DNA from: Eutreptiella sp. 'Long Island Sound 2002'
Taxonomy: Eukaryota; Euglenozoa; Euglenophyceae; Eutreptiales; Eutreptiaceae
Assembly: GCA_964036045.1 (NCBI GenBank)
Contig: OZ038384.1
Coordinates: 20,312,500 to 20,376,499, forward strand
Reading direction: 5' to 3'
DNA: 64,000 bases
A program made the translations under genes and the position numbers. Under the pieces are notes generated by a model, which was not told where the DNA came from, did not search any database, and saw only the letters and a list, made by a program, of their open reading frames with translations. Position 1 is the stretch's first letter. Each line of letters opens with the position of its first letter. This document shows positions 11,061 through 22,014 of this stretch, in pieces.

Positions 11061-12537
11061 CTATTCGCCCCTCCATAGGCACCTGTACCACGTCCCTTAG
11101 GTAACTCCTCTCTTACGCTGGCATACCATGTTTCTTTTTGTCTGCAGTTGTTGCAGAATGCTGGAATCGCAATGTCGCCGTCAATTGCCGTAAGCGGCAT
11201 CAGGCAATCAGGAATTCGAACAATTATATGTTGATAAGCAAGTTTCATCAAAATCCGATCAGGGTCTAATACTTCACCACGGGCGCCAGTCGTCGCAGTC
11301 GCAAATGACGGCGTCGCCTGTGCCGCGGCTCTGATAAGCCAATTTCGTAATCTGATTTTCTGAGAACTTAACGGGAGAACACCATTCGAGTGTTCCGCAA
11401 TTTTTTTCTTTAAATTTTGACATAAGTCGCTGATTTGTCCCGTGAAGAAAAATCTCGAAGCACGCTTTAATCCCCCAAGTCAATAACAAGAGATTTGCGG
11501 GTTCAAGATCACTAGGGAGACCTAATGTGGCTCAGAGGCACTATTGATGAGGGTTTGCCCCCATCACCCTCATATTGAAGCCATTGGGTCCCAACTGAAT
11601 ATGCCCAAAGGGTTATACATTTTTAGGATTTTCCAAAACTTGGGCATTCGCAAGTACTTGGCGCCCAGGTACATGTAGAAATGGTTGAGTTGGTATAATC
11701 TCCCTCTTTGCATGCCTGAACACCCGGGTCATCTCACTTGCCTTCCCCGGAGTGTACATATATGGTCTTTATATTTCACTTGGCTACTTTTTGTGCTTGC
11801 ATGCCAAGAATCGACCTTCCGAAATGAGGTCGATTTTCAAGGCAAGCACTTGCATGTGTGTTCAAGTACCAACGTTACATAAGAATATAGGTCTACCTTG
11901 GTCCTAGGCCACTAGGCTGGGTATATAAGGCATGGGTAGGGTTGTTGGGCAAATCTTGGTCTCGGCGTCCACACGAAACAGCCCCGGTGCACCGGCCGAG
12001 TCCCCCGTCGAAAGACGGACGGTACGGGAAACCGGACGCGTCAGTGACCGGGTCCACACACGCCAACCACCGCAGCGCACGCAGCCCAAGACCGACGCCG
12101 GAGGGACCCGCCAGGGACAACCCCATCGCGGGGCCCCGAATGGGTACGACGCGGAGCGAGCCCAGCGCCCCTGCCTCGGCGGGGGCCAGCGGCAGGCACA
12201 AAGAGCCCGGTTCTCGGCCGGCCTCCGCGTGCCCCGCGCAGCCGCCCAGTAAAGCCGGGGGCGCAAGCTCCCGGGGTGGGGAAAGGCACCACGGCGGCGG
12301 GAAAGCCGACCGGAGCACCGAGAGGGACCGGACCGGACGAGGCGCGGCGCACCACGCGGGGCCACGAGGCACGCCAGGGAGGCACGCTGCCGGCCACAAC
12401 CAGGGCACACGGACAGGTGCCAAGCAGCGACGGCCGCCGGGTGCCACAAACCCGGAGAGCGCGCACAACACGCAAAGAACCACGGCACACGAACAGGTGC
12501 CAAGCAACAGCCAACCCACACACCACAAACCCCAGCC
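11061..12537. other. End of element A, then unassigned and GC-rich DNA
   Basis: Similarity to the retroelement fades by about 11,100. From there to 11,890 I see no gene, repeat or RNA. From about 11,930 the sequence becomes very GC-rich and purine-biased. Long open frames on both strands follow from the lack of AT-rich stop codons and have no domain. Confidence 0.45.
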
Positions 12538-12685
12538 AACGAGGAACGGCAACAGCAGCGAAAGAGAGAGGGGCAACTCCAGCCCGGAGGGGGCCAAGCA
12601 AAGCAGAAAGACAAAGCGGCCAAAGGAAAAGGTGAGGCGCACCACAACGCGCCCGGGAGGCCGGCCCGCCCGACCCGGCCAAGCA
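12538..12685 (+). repeat. ~145-bp block shared with 47,969-48,112
   Basis: The segment from CAACGAGGAACGGCAA through AAGCAAAGCAGAAAGACA and CCAAAGGAAAAGGTGAGG to the GCCCGGGAGGCCGGCC region is nearly identical in direct orientation to 47,969-48,112. At both places it directly precedes a different tandem array (190-bp units here, 62/66-bp units there). Confidence 0.85.
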
Positions 12686-12699
12686 AAACACGCACACCA

Positions 12700-14125
12700 C
12701 CGCCGCCAGCGGACCCCAGCCAGGAGTGGCGGGGACCGCCCACCACCAGCGGCAGCGAAACCCAGCCAGGAGTGGCGGGGAGTAGCACACAGGAACCTCC
12801 GCCAGGAGTGGCGAGGGACCCCAACAACACACCACACACCACCGCCGCCAAGAAACCCCAGCCAGGAGTGGCGGGGACCGCCCACCACCAGCGGCAGCGA
12901 AACCCAGCCAGGAGTGGCGGGGAGTAGCACACAGGAACCTCCGCCAGGAGTGGCGAGGGACCAACCACACCACACACCAGCCACAACCCCACCAACACAC
13001 CACCGCCACACACCATACACCACACACCACACACCACCGCCGCAAGCGGACCCCAGCCAGGAGTGGCGGGGACCGCCCACCACCACCGGCAGCGAAACCT
13101 AGCCAGGAGTGGCGGGGAGTAGCACACAGGAACCTCCGCCAGGAGTGGCGAGGGACCAACCACACCACACGCCAGCCACAACCCCACCACCACACCAGCG
13201 CCAAACACCACACACCACACAGCAACGCCGCCAACGGACCCCAGCCAGGAGTGGCGGGGACCGCCCACCACCACCGGCAGCGAAACCCAGCCAAGAGTGG
13301 CGGGGAGTAGCACACAGGAACCTCCGCCAGGAGTGGCGAGGGACCAACCACACCACACACCAGCCACAACCCCACCAACACACCACCGCCACACACCACA
13401 CACCACACACCACACACCACCGCCGCAAGCGGACCCCAGCCAGGAGTGGCGGGGACCGCCCACCACCACCGGCAGCGAAACCCAGCCAGGAGTGGCGGGG
13501 GGTAGCACACAGGAACCTCCGCCAGGAGTGGTGAGGGACCAACCACACCACACACCAGCCACAACCCCACCCACACACCACCGCCACACACCACACACCA
13601 CACACCACACACCACCGCCGCAAGCGGACCCCAGCCAGGAGTGGCGGGGACCGCCCACCACCACCGGCAGCGAAACCCAGCCAGGAGTGGCGGGGAGTAG
13701 CACACAGGAACCTCCGCCAGGAGTGGCGAGGGACCAACCACACCACACACCAGCCACAACCCCACCAACACACCACCGCCACACACCACACACCACACAG
13801 CAACGCCGCCAACGGACCCCAGCCAGGAGTGGCGGGGCCCGCCCAACACCACCAGAAGCGAAACCCAGCCAGGAGTGGCGGGGAGTAGCACACAGGACCT
13901 CCGCCAGGAGTGGCGAGGGACCAACCACACCACACACCAGCCACAACCCCACCAACACACCACCGCCACACACCAGACACCAACGCCGCCGGCAAACCCC
14001 AGCCAGGAGTGGCGGGGACCGCCCACAACCACCGGCAGCGAAACTCAGCCAGGAGTGGCGGGGAGTAGCACACAGGAACCTCTGCCAGGAGTGGCGAGGG
14101 ACCAACCACACCACACACCAGCCAC
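12700..14125. repeat. Minisatellite with ~190-bp units, about 7-8 copies
   Basis: The unit has three variants of AGGAGTGGCG: CCCCAGCCAGGAGTGGCGGG followed by GACCGCCCACC, then CCCAGCCAGGAGTGGCGGGG with AGTAGCACACAGGAACCT, then CCGCCAGGAGTGGCGAGGGA, followed by a CCACACACCA-rich tail of variable length. Unit starts lie near 12,713, 12,852, 13,051, 13,239, 13,433, 13,627, 13,816 and 13,998, so spacing is mostly 182-199 bp with one short unit. The array has almost no stop codons in several frames, which creates very long minus-strand ORFs (up to 1,005 codons). I treat these as by-products. Confidence 0.9.
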
Positions 14126-14880
14126 AGAGCAACCGCCAGCCGAGGGAAGGCAGCGGGAGGAACAGCCCGGCAAGCCCCCCCCCCGAACAAAAAGAAAAAA
14201 AAAAGGGGGGGGGGGGGCGGGCGCGCGAAAACAGCCAACAGCCACCAAACCGCCCACCAACAACACAGAAGGGGGCCAAACCCCCCACCCAGAGGGCACC
14301 GAAGACAGGACCCCCAAACAGGCACAGGGGGACCACCCAGCCAAGACCGGCAACACCAAGCCAGCGACAGCGGCCCACCGGAAAAAGGGACACCGAAACA
14401 AGCAGAAAAAAAAAAAAAAAAAGCCAGCAGCCCAGCCCGAAAGAAAGGAGACGGGGGAGAGACCACAAGGCCCGGGACAAGGACACCCAGCAACCGGAAA
14501 AGAAAGAAAAAAAAAAGCGCAAAAAACACAACCCGACAACCCAGCCAAGAAGGGCGGGGCACAGCCGAGACCCGGGCGCCCACACCGCACACCGGAACCG
14601 GAAACGGCGGGGGGCAAGGGAAACGCGCAGGAAACCACACAGGTCCCGAAAGCAGGCCCACACCAAAGCCCAACCACGAACACCACAAACAGCCAGCAAA
14701 AGAGGGACAACACCACAAACCGAGCCCAAACACACCCACCCAAGACCCCAGCCACAACGGGCAGGGGTAAACAAAACCCACGACCAACCGCAACCCGGAC
14801 CCAACCACAAACGCAAGCCAACAGTAGGAAACCCAGTGCCCACAGCCCGGGCACTGAGGCAGCCCGTGCCATGCAGGTGA
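14126..14880. other. Purine/A-rich low-complexity DNA with homopolymer runs
   Basis: This holds a C9/A10/G13 homopolymer cluster at about 14,167-14,216, an A18 run at about 14,403-14,421 and A-rich, C-containing sequence. There are no domains in any frame, and the open frames on both strands are compositional. Confidence 0.6.
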
Positions 14881-15920
14881 CCCGGCCAAACGAGATCCGG
14901 AGCCCGGGGGTAAGGCTGCATCCTAAGGCCTGCGCTGCTTTGGGACTCGAGGCGGAGCGTGCGACACCCAAGCGCCTCGGAACCCTAGTACCAAGAACAT
15001 GCATGCATGCCTTGGGAACGGGATACGCCAGGAAGTCCGGTGAACCCCTAGGGTTCCGCCCAAAGGAGGGGACGTGCGCAAGCACGGGGGCCCACCCTCC
15101 CGGCGAGACAAGCATGTCACGCTGGCGGCGATCAGCCCTCCCGGTGTAGCCCGGGGCCGCTTTGTTGGGGGCCAACAGTCAGGTCTAGCGGGATGTAAGC
15201 CGCCTCCCCTCTTCACACGCGGAGCCTCTTCCTGTTCGTCACAGGGGCGACGCCAGGGGGAACCATGGGGCGCCTCTCCACGACCGAGTGCACCTACCTA
15301 CCTACTTGGTCTTGGCGGGTGTACCATTCCAAGACTAACCGGCCAATGGACCCGATATTAAGTGGACGCCTTCTTCTCAACGCCAATCAACACTAGAGAG
15401 TCTATAATTTACCAAGAGACATATGGAGAGCACACCCAAAGCGATGTACTACACGCAAGGTGTGTTATTTGTATTTTTACATTTCTCCAAGTGCCCACTT
15501 TGGGAGCAACACAAGTCACCTTCCATGGCACCCCAAGTGGACCCCAGCCGTGGAATCAAAGCTCCATGATACCAACACATCGTGTGTAAAAGGAATTGCC
15601 GGCCCGTCAATTTAAGCTGGACATATTGTAAACTATTTGTCGGGATTTCAAGTGCATTTTGCGTGTGTTTTCATCAATTTTCCTATTTTTGGGCAGTCAT
15701 GATGTCAAGTGGCGACCTTGTATCTCAGCGTTGCGCTTAATGAACATCATGACCGGAGTATGTTATGGGAGTACATAATTGCGTGCCCAACATATCTTGG
15801 ACCTAGCCAATAATTACTCTTGGGCTTGGCACATCAAGGCCACAATGTGAGCGATTTGGGTCAATTCCAAATCACGGGGTCACTTGGTGACCTTGCCATT
15901 AGATTCAGGCCACGCGAGGC
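14881..15920. other. No gene recognised
   Basis: GC-rich up to about 15,300, with a short CTAC-type microsatellite (CCTACCTACCTA) near 15,291, then balanced composition. I see no protein motif, RNA gene or long repeat. Confidence 0.4.
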
Positions 15921-15924
15921 AGGC

Positions 15925-16390
15925 GACGGCGAAATGCGGCAGGGAGCGACAGGAAGGCGACAGGGTGGCGACAGGAAGACGACGGGGTGGCGACAGGAAA
16001 ACAACAGGAAAGCGGCAGGAAAGCGGCAGGGAAGCGACAGGAAGCGACAGGAAGGCGACAGGAAGGCGACAGGGGAGGTGCGACAGGAGAACAACAGGGA
16101 AGCGACAGGGCGGCGACAGGGTGGCGACAGGCAGACGACAGGGAAGCAACAGGAAACAAGACAGAGCGACAGGATAAGCGACAGGAAAGCGAAAGGAAGA
16201 CGACAGGAGGGCGATAGGGCTAGCAGCGACAGGGAAGCGACAGGGAAGCGGCAGGAGAAAGCGACAGGAGAGCGACAGGAGAGCGACAGGAGAGCGGCAG
16301 GGTGTTTTTTTGCGACAGGAAGGCAACAGGAAGGCGACAGGAAGGCGACAGGGATGCAACGGGAGAGCGACAGGCTTGTGGAGGACAACA
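15925..16390 (+). repeat. Minisatellite of GCGACAGG-type ~10-bp units (left array)
   Basis: About 460 bp of degenerate tandem units based on GCGACAGGAAG / GGCGACAGGGA, with occasional AACAACAGGGA and GGCAGG variants. A second array of the same unit in the same orientation lies at 18,297-18,945, on the other side of the transposase pseudogene. Translated open frames (GDRKATGKRQ repeats) are by-products. Confidence 0.9.
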
Positions 16391-17052
16391 GGTGAAACAA
16401 AATAGTACATGGCTTTTTATATAGGTGGATATATGTAAAGAAAATGAGAACCAATGTTTCAGATTTATTGGGATTCTTATGAAGATCTCATTTCATTGTT
16501 ACACGGATAAACCTTTACCATTTGGTGAATTTTAATCTTTAATGGAATCACTACATTCAGCAGGTATATTTCACCTGAAACTGAAAGCCAAATGATAAAG
16601 ATAAAGATAAGTTTCAACTGCAAACTGTCCCCAATCATAAATGGTCCCGGCTTCCGGAAAACAAGAACTCACCCCGACAGCAAGAACTCAGTATAAACAA
16701 TAAACAGAAAATGTGGCAAGAAGAGGACAAAAATAACACAGTCAGAAAACAAATAAGAGCAAGAAGGAAAAGGTGCTTGTGTGTGTACAACTTAGCTGCT
16801 CGATCAGTGTGCCGCAGTGATAGCCGACCCATTTCTATCCCCAAGATCAGATTTCCTTGCACTGATCTATTGCCTATCCGAGGATTCTTCACGAGTGACA
16901 GTCTGTGCTCGCTGGTGGCAGATCCCGACACTGCTGCCTTGCTCCCGGTTCTTCTGTTTTCTCTGAGGCCGAGAAGTCCCCTCCGCTGTCCTCCCTACGG
17001 GTATGCAAAGGAGTTTCGGCGTTGTTTCTGTGTTGGTTGACTGGGTCCAAGC
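16391..17052. other. Space between left array and transposase; possible N-terminal exon
   Basis: AT-rich until about 16,760. A plus-strand frame (16,711-17,040) ends YGYAKEFRRCF just before GTGTTGG and could be an upstream exon of the transposase, but I found no decisive motif. Confidence 0.3.
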
Positions 17053-18094
17053 TACAAAAACCATTAAATTTCTAGGGTTGCGTCTAGGTTGGACACTACA
17101 CGTCGGGCCGTTCGCTCCGCCATCAAGGCCATGTTTGACCGCTTGGACACAACCAATTTATTTGCCGCGCCATTTGCGCGGCCCTGGGAATATGCAGACG
17201 GCGAACACCGATTGATGCGAAATATCTCTGCAATAGTGGACTCAACTCATGTGTGCATCGCCAAGCCGCAAGATCGGGTTCTACGGCGGCTTCTTTGGTT
17301 CAATAAGGGAGAAAAGAAGGGTCATGCCATTATTTTTAACCTTTTTATCCATCCGGGCCGTGAAGTCATCGCTTGCCCGTGGTGGTATCCTCCTAAAGTA
17401 TGGGACACCTCAGGACTGTGAATCGTCGTGTTTAAAGGTGGGGGCCATCCATCTTTGCATCAAAATGCCTATTTCTGTCTATTTTAGGCCTACGACGCAG
17501 ACGTTACGAGAGATATGGATGCTGCTCTTCCGTGGGTGTGGGATGGGCCTCGCCTTGATATGCGCCTTGGTGACCTTCATTATCGGACATGTCCCAACAT
17601 GGTCACTCGGCTGCCGAGGCCACGACCGGAGCCTGGTGTGCGCCAAGCCGGACGAGGTAGAGGCAGAGGTCGAGGTGGTGCTCGTGGAGGTCAAGCTCAG
17701 CGTGGTGGTGGCCGGGGCAATGGTCAAAGACGGCCTGGGCAACATGCACAACAAGTGGTACCGGAAGTTTATGTTCGCCGGTTCAATCGAATGGTGTCAA
17801 AGGTATATATGCTAGTACGCAAAGGCCCAAAGCCAAGTAAATGTACGTTTGATTCGTGTAGTACGTTGCTCTTTCATCATTGCACCTCAGCAGCGCATTG
17901 CTATTGAGAATGCATTCTCCAACATCCAGAATTTTGGCCTTTTTCATCGAGTTAAGAGCCGAGGTGGATCATACGAATATAATGAGTTGACCTACTTTTT
18001 CTTGGCGGCGTGTGTACTACATAATTGTGAGATTCAGTTTGATTTTCAAAATGGTTGCGAGCCTACAGCTGAGCGGCCATGCAAATGTGCATAG
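17053..18094 (+). pseudogene. PIF/Harbinger-like DDE transposase with two introns and an RGG insert
   Basis: A helix-turn-helix-like start (VASRLDTTRRAVRSAIKAMF) is followed by AIVDSTHVCI (first catalytic Asp), GEKKGHAIIFNLFIHPG and WDTSG. After a candidate 50-bp intron (17,438-17,487, AAG|GTGGGG to TTTTAG|GC) come MRLGDLHYRT (second Asp, the L-G-D-S-G-Y position) and an Arg/Gly-rich stretch of about 35 residues. A clear 88-bp intron follows (17,803-17,890, AAG|GTATAT to CCTCAG|CAG). Removing it joins two frames in phase 0 and gives QRIAIENAFSNIQ (catalytic Glu), ending with ACVLHN, typical of DDE_Tnp_4 C-termini. One frameshift near 17,417, beside the TGA at 17,419, breaks the first exon. 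Harbinger transposases work with a Myb-like partner, which is not visible here. The RGG insert between D and E is unusual. All three catalytic residues survive, so this is a recently damaged copy or a sequencing error. Confidence 0.75.
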
Positions 18095-18296
18095 TTGATC
18101 ACCAAGAGTGTTAGGAATTTATGATTGTCAAACAATGCAAATGATTGGACCATCGATCTGCGATTTGCATCATCGCTTTGCACGCCTTTGGGGAGGTTTG
18201 CTAAGGCGAGATCTGACAATTTGGCATGAACAAAGAACATTTTCCTTACTATCAAAGTGCCTGTTTGAGGTGTTCCTGGCTTTCCATCGATAGGGT

Positions 18297-18945
18297 AACA
18301 CATTGGGCGACAGGGAGGCGACAGGGAGGCGACAGGGAGGCGACAGGAAGGCGACAGGCAAGCGACAGGCAAGCGACAGGCAAGTGACAGGAGAGCGACA
18401 GGTTACCACGTTGGGCGACAGGGAGGCGACAGGGAGGCGACAGGGAATCGACAGGGAGGCGACAGGGAGGCGACAGGAAGGCGACAGGCAAGCAATAGGC
18501 TAGCAACAGGCAAGCAACAAGAGAGCGACAGGTTACCACATTGGGCGACAGGGAGACGACAGGGAGGCGACAGGGAGGCGACAGGGAGGCGACAGGGAGG
18601 CGGCAGGAAGACGACAGGCAAGCGACAGGAGGGCGACAGGGAGGCAACAGGAAATAGCGACAGGAGAGCGAGAGGAGGGAACGACAGGAGAGCGACAGGA
18701 GAGCGACAGGAAGGCGCCAGGCAAAAAGTAGCATTGCGACAGGAAACAACAGGAAGCGACAGGAAGCTACAGGATAGCGACAGGAGGGCGGCAGGAAAGC
18801 GACAGGGAAGCAACTGGGGAGCGACAGGGGAGCGACAGGGGAGCGACAGGAGAGCAACAGGCAAGCGACAGGGGAGCGACCGGGGGCTATAAGTGCCAAA
18901 ACAGCGACAGGGAGGCGTCAGGGAGGCGACAGGATGGCGGCAGGA
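18297..18945 (+). repeat. Minisatellite of GCGACAGG-type ~10-bp units with higher-order structure (right array)
   Basis: Units of GGAGGCGACA (10 bp) dominate. The phrase GGTTACCACGTTGGGCGACA or a close variant recurs at about 18,292, 18,402 and 18,531, so blocks of roughly 110-130 bp are themselves repeated. Same strand and core as the left array. Confidence 0.9.
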
Positions 18946-19829
18946 GAGCCAGGCTGCCCAAGTCTATTGGCAAAACTGGAAGGGTTTGGGCCATTCTCTA
19001 TCATATATTCGGGTTTACCAAAACACCCCCTTTTTGGGACCCCAACTTCAGCCTACCGTGTAGTCCATTGGCGGCCCCATATCTTTTTGCCCATGAGGAG
19101 CTCGGACCTATATTCACATCTTGCACTTACATATGAGTCTTAGGACGTGCCTCCTATCCCACGAGCCATGGGGCTCATGTCAGCTGCCCGGGGCCCCCAT
19201 TGGGCTTACCTCAATGTTGCATATTTTTGCCATGTTGTAAGGCCTTTAGTACACCCTTATGAACGCTCCCTAGGATGCAATATGGGTAGATGTTTGAGGC
19301 CTAAGTCCTGAGTGCCCATTGCTCACTTGCCTTCCCTGTGGGACCTTGTGTGCCGTCTCTTGAGACATTGTTATTGTAAAATAGAATGGCTGAACTTGTG
19401 TGTTTTGAGGGCACTTCCCGACTGTACAACCCCATGTCCAATGGAGAGCAGAAACTGCCGATGTGCATGCAGGTCAGGTATGAGATCGTGTGTACATATT
19501 TGTGCATTGTTCTTCCCTTCATTCAGGGGATGTCTATTTCTTATTTGTATTATTGTGCATACTTGGATTGAGATTCAAGTGTGGACTTCATGCTGTTTTT
19601 GCAGTGCAGTGTCGTGGTGTTGATTCGAGGGCGACTAGGACAAGGTCATCCTTCCCTTACGAGTCGAGGGTCAAAAGGTAATTCACAGCTGGTCTGGGAA
19701 TTTGAACACCTTACCAGCTCCACGTTGGGGCTCTATTGCGTCTTACATAGATGCGTCTGATGGATCAATACCATTGAGTGATTTGGACTCACACATTTGC
19801 AGGTGGTCAGACAGAGTGAATCAAGGAGA
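18946..19829. other. No gene recognised
   Basis: Balanced composition with short frames only. I see no repeat, RNA or domain. It leads into retroelement B. Confidence 0.4.
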
Positions 19830-20640
19830 ATGTCTGAGAGTGACTCCGAAAAACGACAAGGAGTTGATGCACCTCATATAGCTGTCTCAGCTTCTCCTGC
19901 CAATCATCACGAAGATGAACTCTTAACGGTTGAATTCCAGGATCTTCAGAACCAGATGAAGAAGTAGGCGAACCGGAAACCTGTGAATTGGAAGGTCCAG
20001 CCGTCTGAGATGAGGGAAGACAACTTCATGGCGGTGAACGAGACACTGAAGTGGTAGTGGATGCTCAGGTTGCTGAAAAGGCAACAGACCTCCCAGCTGG
20101 ATATGAAGCAGACATCAACCGCCATCAAGTAGAGTCACATCAAACTTTTCTCGAGCCACAAACCTCTGCGAGATATGTGTGAGAAGCGTTGGAACTGGGG
20201 ATATTGAAATAATGCTAGCACGACGTCGAGAGTTGTATTTTTGAAGCTGAACCACCAAATGGCGAGTGCTTGGGGCTCCAGGCAATTGCAAAATGCCGAT
20301 TGGACGTCTCTGGGGATGTAGAAGCGAAGACAAAAGCACCTCCTTGCAGGTGGCCATCCTCAACACCCGCACTTGACTCATTACGAGCATGGGTCTACCA
20401 ATGTATACATGACGTCACTGAGGAAGAGAGAAGAAGAGTTGGGAAGAGTTGTTGGAGAAACCAGTACACTCATAGCCCTTCTCAAGGGACTCTGGCATGC
20501 AGCGACGCTGTGGACGACGCAGGGTTGGACGTGTTGGAGGACGAGATCTTATTCTTGGAGGGCGGATACGTTTACGCGGATGTCACTGCTCCGATGTCTT
20601 GTTGTAATTCTGCACAGAGAAACGAGTACGCGAAATAAAA
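19830..20640 (+). pseudogene. Retroelement B: Gag N-terminal remnant and spacer
   Basis: An ATG at 19,831 starts MSESDSEKRQGVDAPHIAVS, an acidic leader ending in a coiled-coil-like EFQDLQNQMKK and a TAG. This resembles the LQEEMKHTN segment of element A's Gag in character. Downstream frames to 20,638 are acidic and hydrophilic with many breaks. No capsid, protease or Dam-like motif is visible, so the middle of the element appears deleted or too decayed. The assignment rests on its position directly before the RT. Confidence 0.4.
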
Positions 20641-21479
20641 CCTTGCGGCTGAGGGAGATTTTGAAAAGTCACTGGAACTGCACGATGAGAGGTTAGGAGA
20701 AGTGCTGAGACATTGGAAGGATGTCTTTCGACCGTTAAGCCCAACCGCCACTGTCGAGAAATTGGTGTGTATCGACCTGGAACTTCTCGATGACAACCAG
20801 AAAGCCTCGATGAGATCCTGAAAATGTCCCGTAAATGCAGAAGATACGAAAGAGATCATGAGGCAGGATTATCAGTGCGTTTCATTGGGCCTGGCAGAAG
20901 AGTATACCAAGACGGACTATCCGAAACACAGCTCACCCTGTTTCCTTGACGAAAAACTCTGGGGTTGTGCGAAGTGGTTGGTGGTTCATTATGGTAAGCT
21001 TCAAAGGCTGACCAAGAGGCACCCGGGAACTTTTCCCGGCCTCAAAAGGGCACTGGATGGAGCTTCAGCGTGTCGGTACAAGAGCAAACTGGATAAGCGA
21101 AGCGGGTTCTGGCAAGTCGAGCTGACTAATAGGGCCCAGGACCTTTTGGCGTGTGTCGCCGCAAACGGCCAAGTTTCCAAATCGAAGGTTATGCCCTTTG
21201 GCCTGGGAAACGCCCCCACCACGTTCCAGGAGCTCATGAACCAGGTTGTGCAACGCATGAACAGAAAGGCAACCATGCAAGACCTGCTGAAACGTGGTGC
21301 CGTCATTGAAGCTTACATTGACGATGGTTCTTCTCGGCACAGACACGGTTGAGGATCACCTGAAGCTCGCAGAGGAATTTTTGCGCACCTGCGACGAGTG
21401 TCATACGAAGGTCAAAATCAGCAAGTGCGAGTTCATGACGGAGTCCCTGCAGCATATGGGCCTTGAAGTCTGTTGGTGA
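20641..21479 (+). pseudogene. Retroelement B: reverse transcriptase (fingers and palm)
   Basis: The frame includes RLGEVLRHWKDVFRPLSP (the usual segment just before RT), then from 20,858 the RT proper: YKSKLDKRSGFWQVELTNRA (the 'D...G..Q' palm motif), SKVMPFGLGNAPTTFQELMN (the 'PFGL.NAP..FQ..M' signature) and EAYIDDGSS, the YxDD catalytic motif as YIDD. After a frameshift near 21,345 it continues KISKCEFMTESLQHMGLEV to a TGA at 21,477-21,479. This is Ty3/Gypsy-type RT, close in sequence to element D (compare KTKMDKRSGFWQVDLTRAA there). It is broken by a stop near 20,818 and by frameshifts. Confidence 0.85.
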
Positions 21480-21817
21480 TGGTGGACACCCGTGGAGAAC
21501 AAGTTAGCGCCGATACTACAAGCCATAAATCAGGACGACAAGACACAAGGAGTCAAAGATATCCGCTCTTTCCTGGGTGCGTGCAGCTTTTACACAAGGC
21601 ACGTACCTAATTTGGCATACTCCAGCCACTTGCTCACGGACCTGACAAAAACCGACAAGAAGTGGCACTGGGGAGAGGAGGAGGCTAAGCAGTTCCAGGA
21701 GCGGAAGGAGAAATGGGGAAACATTGGCATGCCTAGGACCCCTAACTCCGAAGGAGAGTTCGTGGTTATCACCGACAGTGTTCCGTGGTGGTGGTACTCC
21801 TTTTCGATTGGCAGAAA

Positions 21818-22014
21818 CTCCCTGAGTTGGTGGCCTGTTCTGTTGTTGAAGAACTGCAGGAGACGCTCGGAATCAACCGTGACGGCAAACTCAAGCACAA
21901 CTATGACCCAAATTGCTGGCACCTGGTCCCTCCTCGACTTTGGAACTGGAAGTTGAAGTCAACCCGTGCTTATCACAGTACGTGCCAGGGAGAGCTGCTC
22001 TCTGGCATCCTTCT
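21818..22014 (+). repeat. 197-bp target duplication, left copy
   Basis: Bases 21,818-22,014 (CTCCCTGAGTTGGTGGCC ... GGCATCCTTCT) reappear at 23,043-23,239 with only about three substitutions. The two copies flank a LINE insertion exactly, so they are read as a very long target-site duplication within the RNase H region of element B. Confidence 0.85.

Noticed and set aside
11904-14921. Minus-strand open frame of 1,005 codons, plus other frames of 386-663 codons over the same array
   Set aside because: Several frames on both strands are open at once because the 190-bp GC-rich repeat lacks stop codons. The translation is a periodic Cys/Trp/Val-rich peptide without a domain.
15861-16454. Open frames through the GCGACAGG arrays (both strands)
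   Set aside because: Simple translations of a 10-bp repeat in all frames; not genes.
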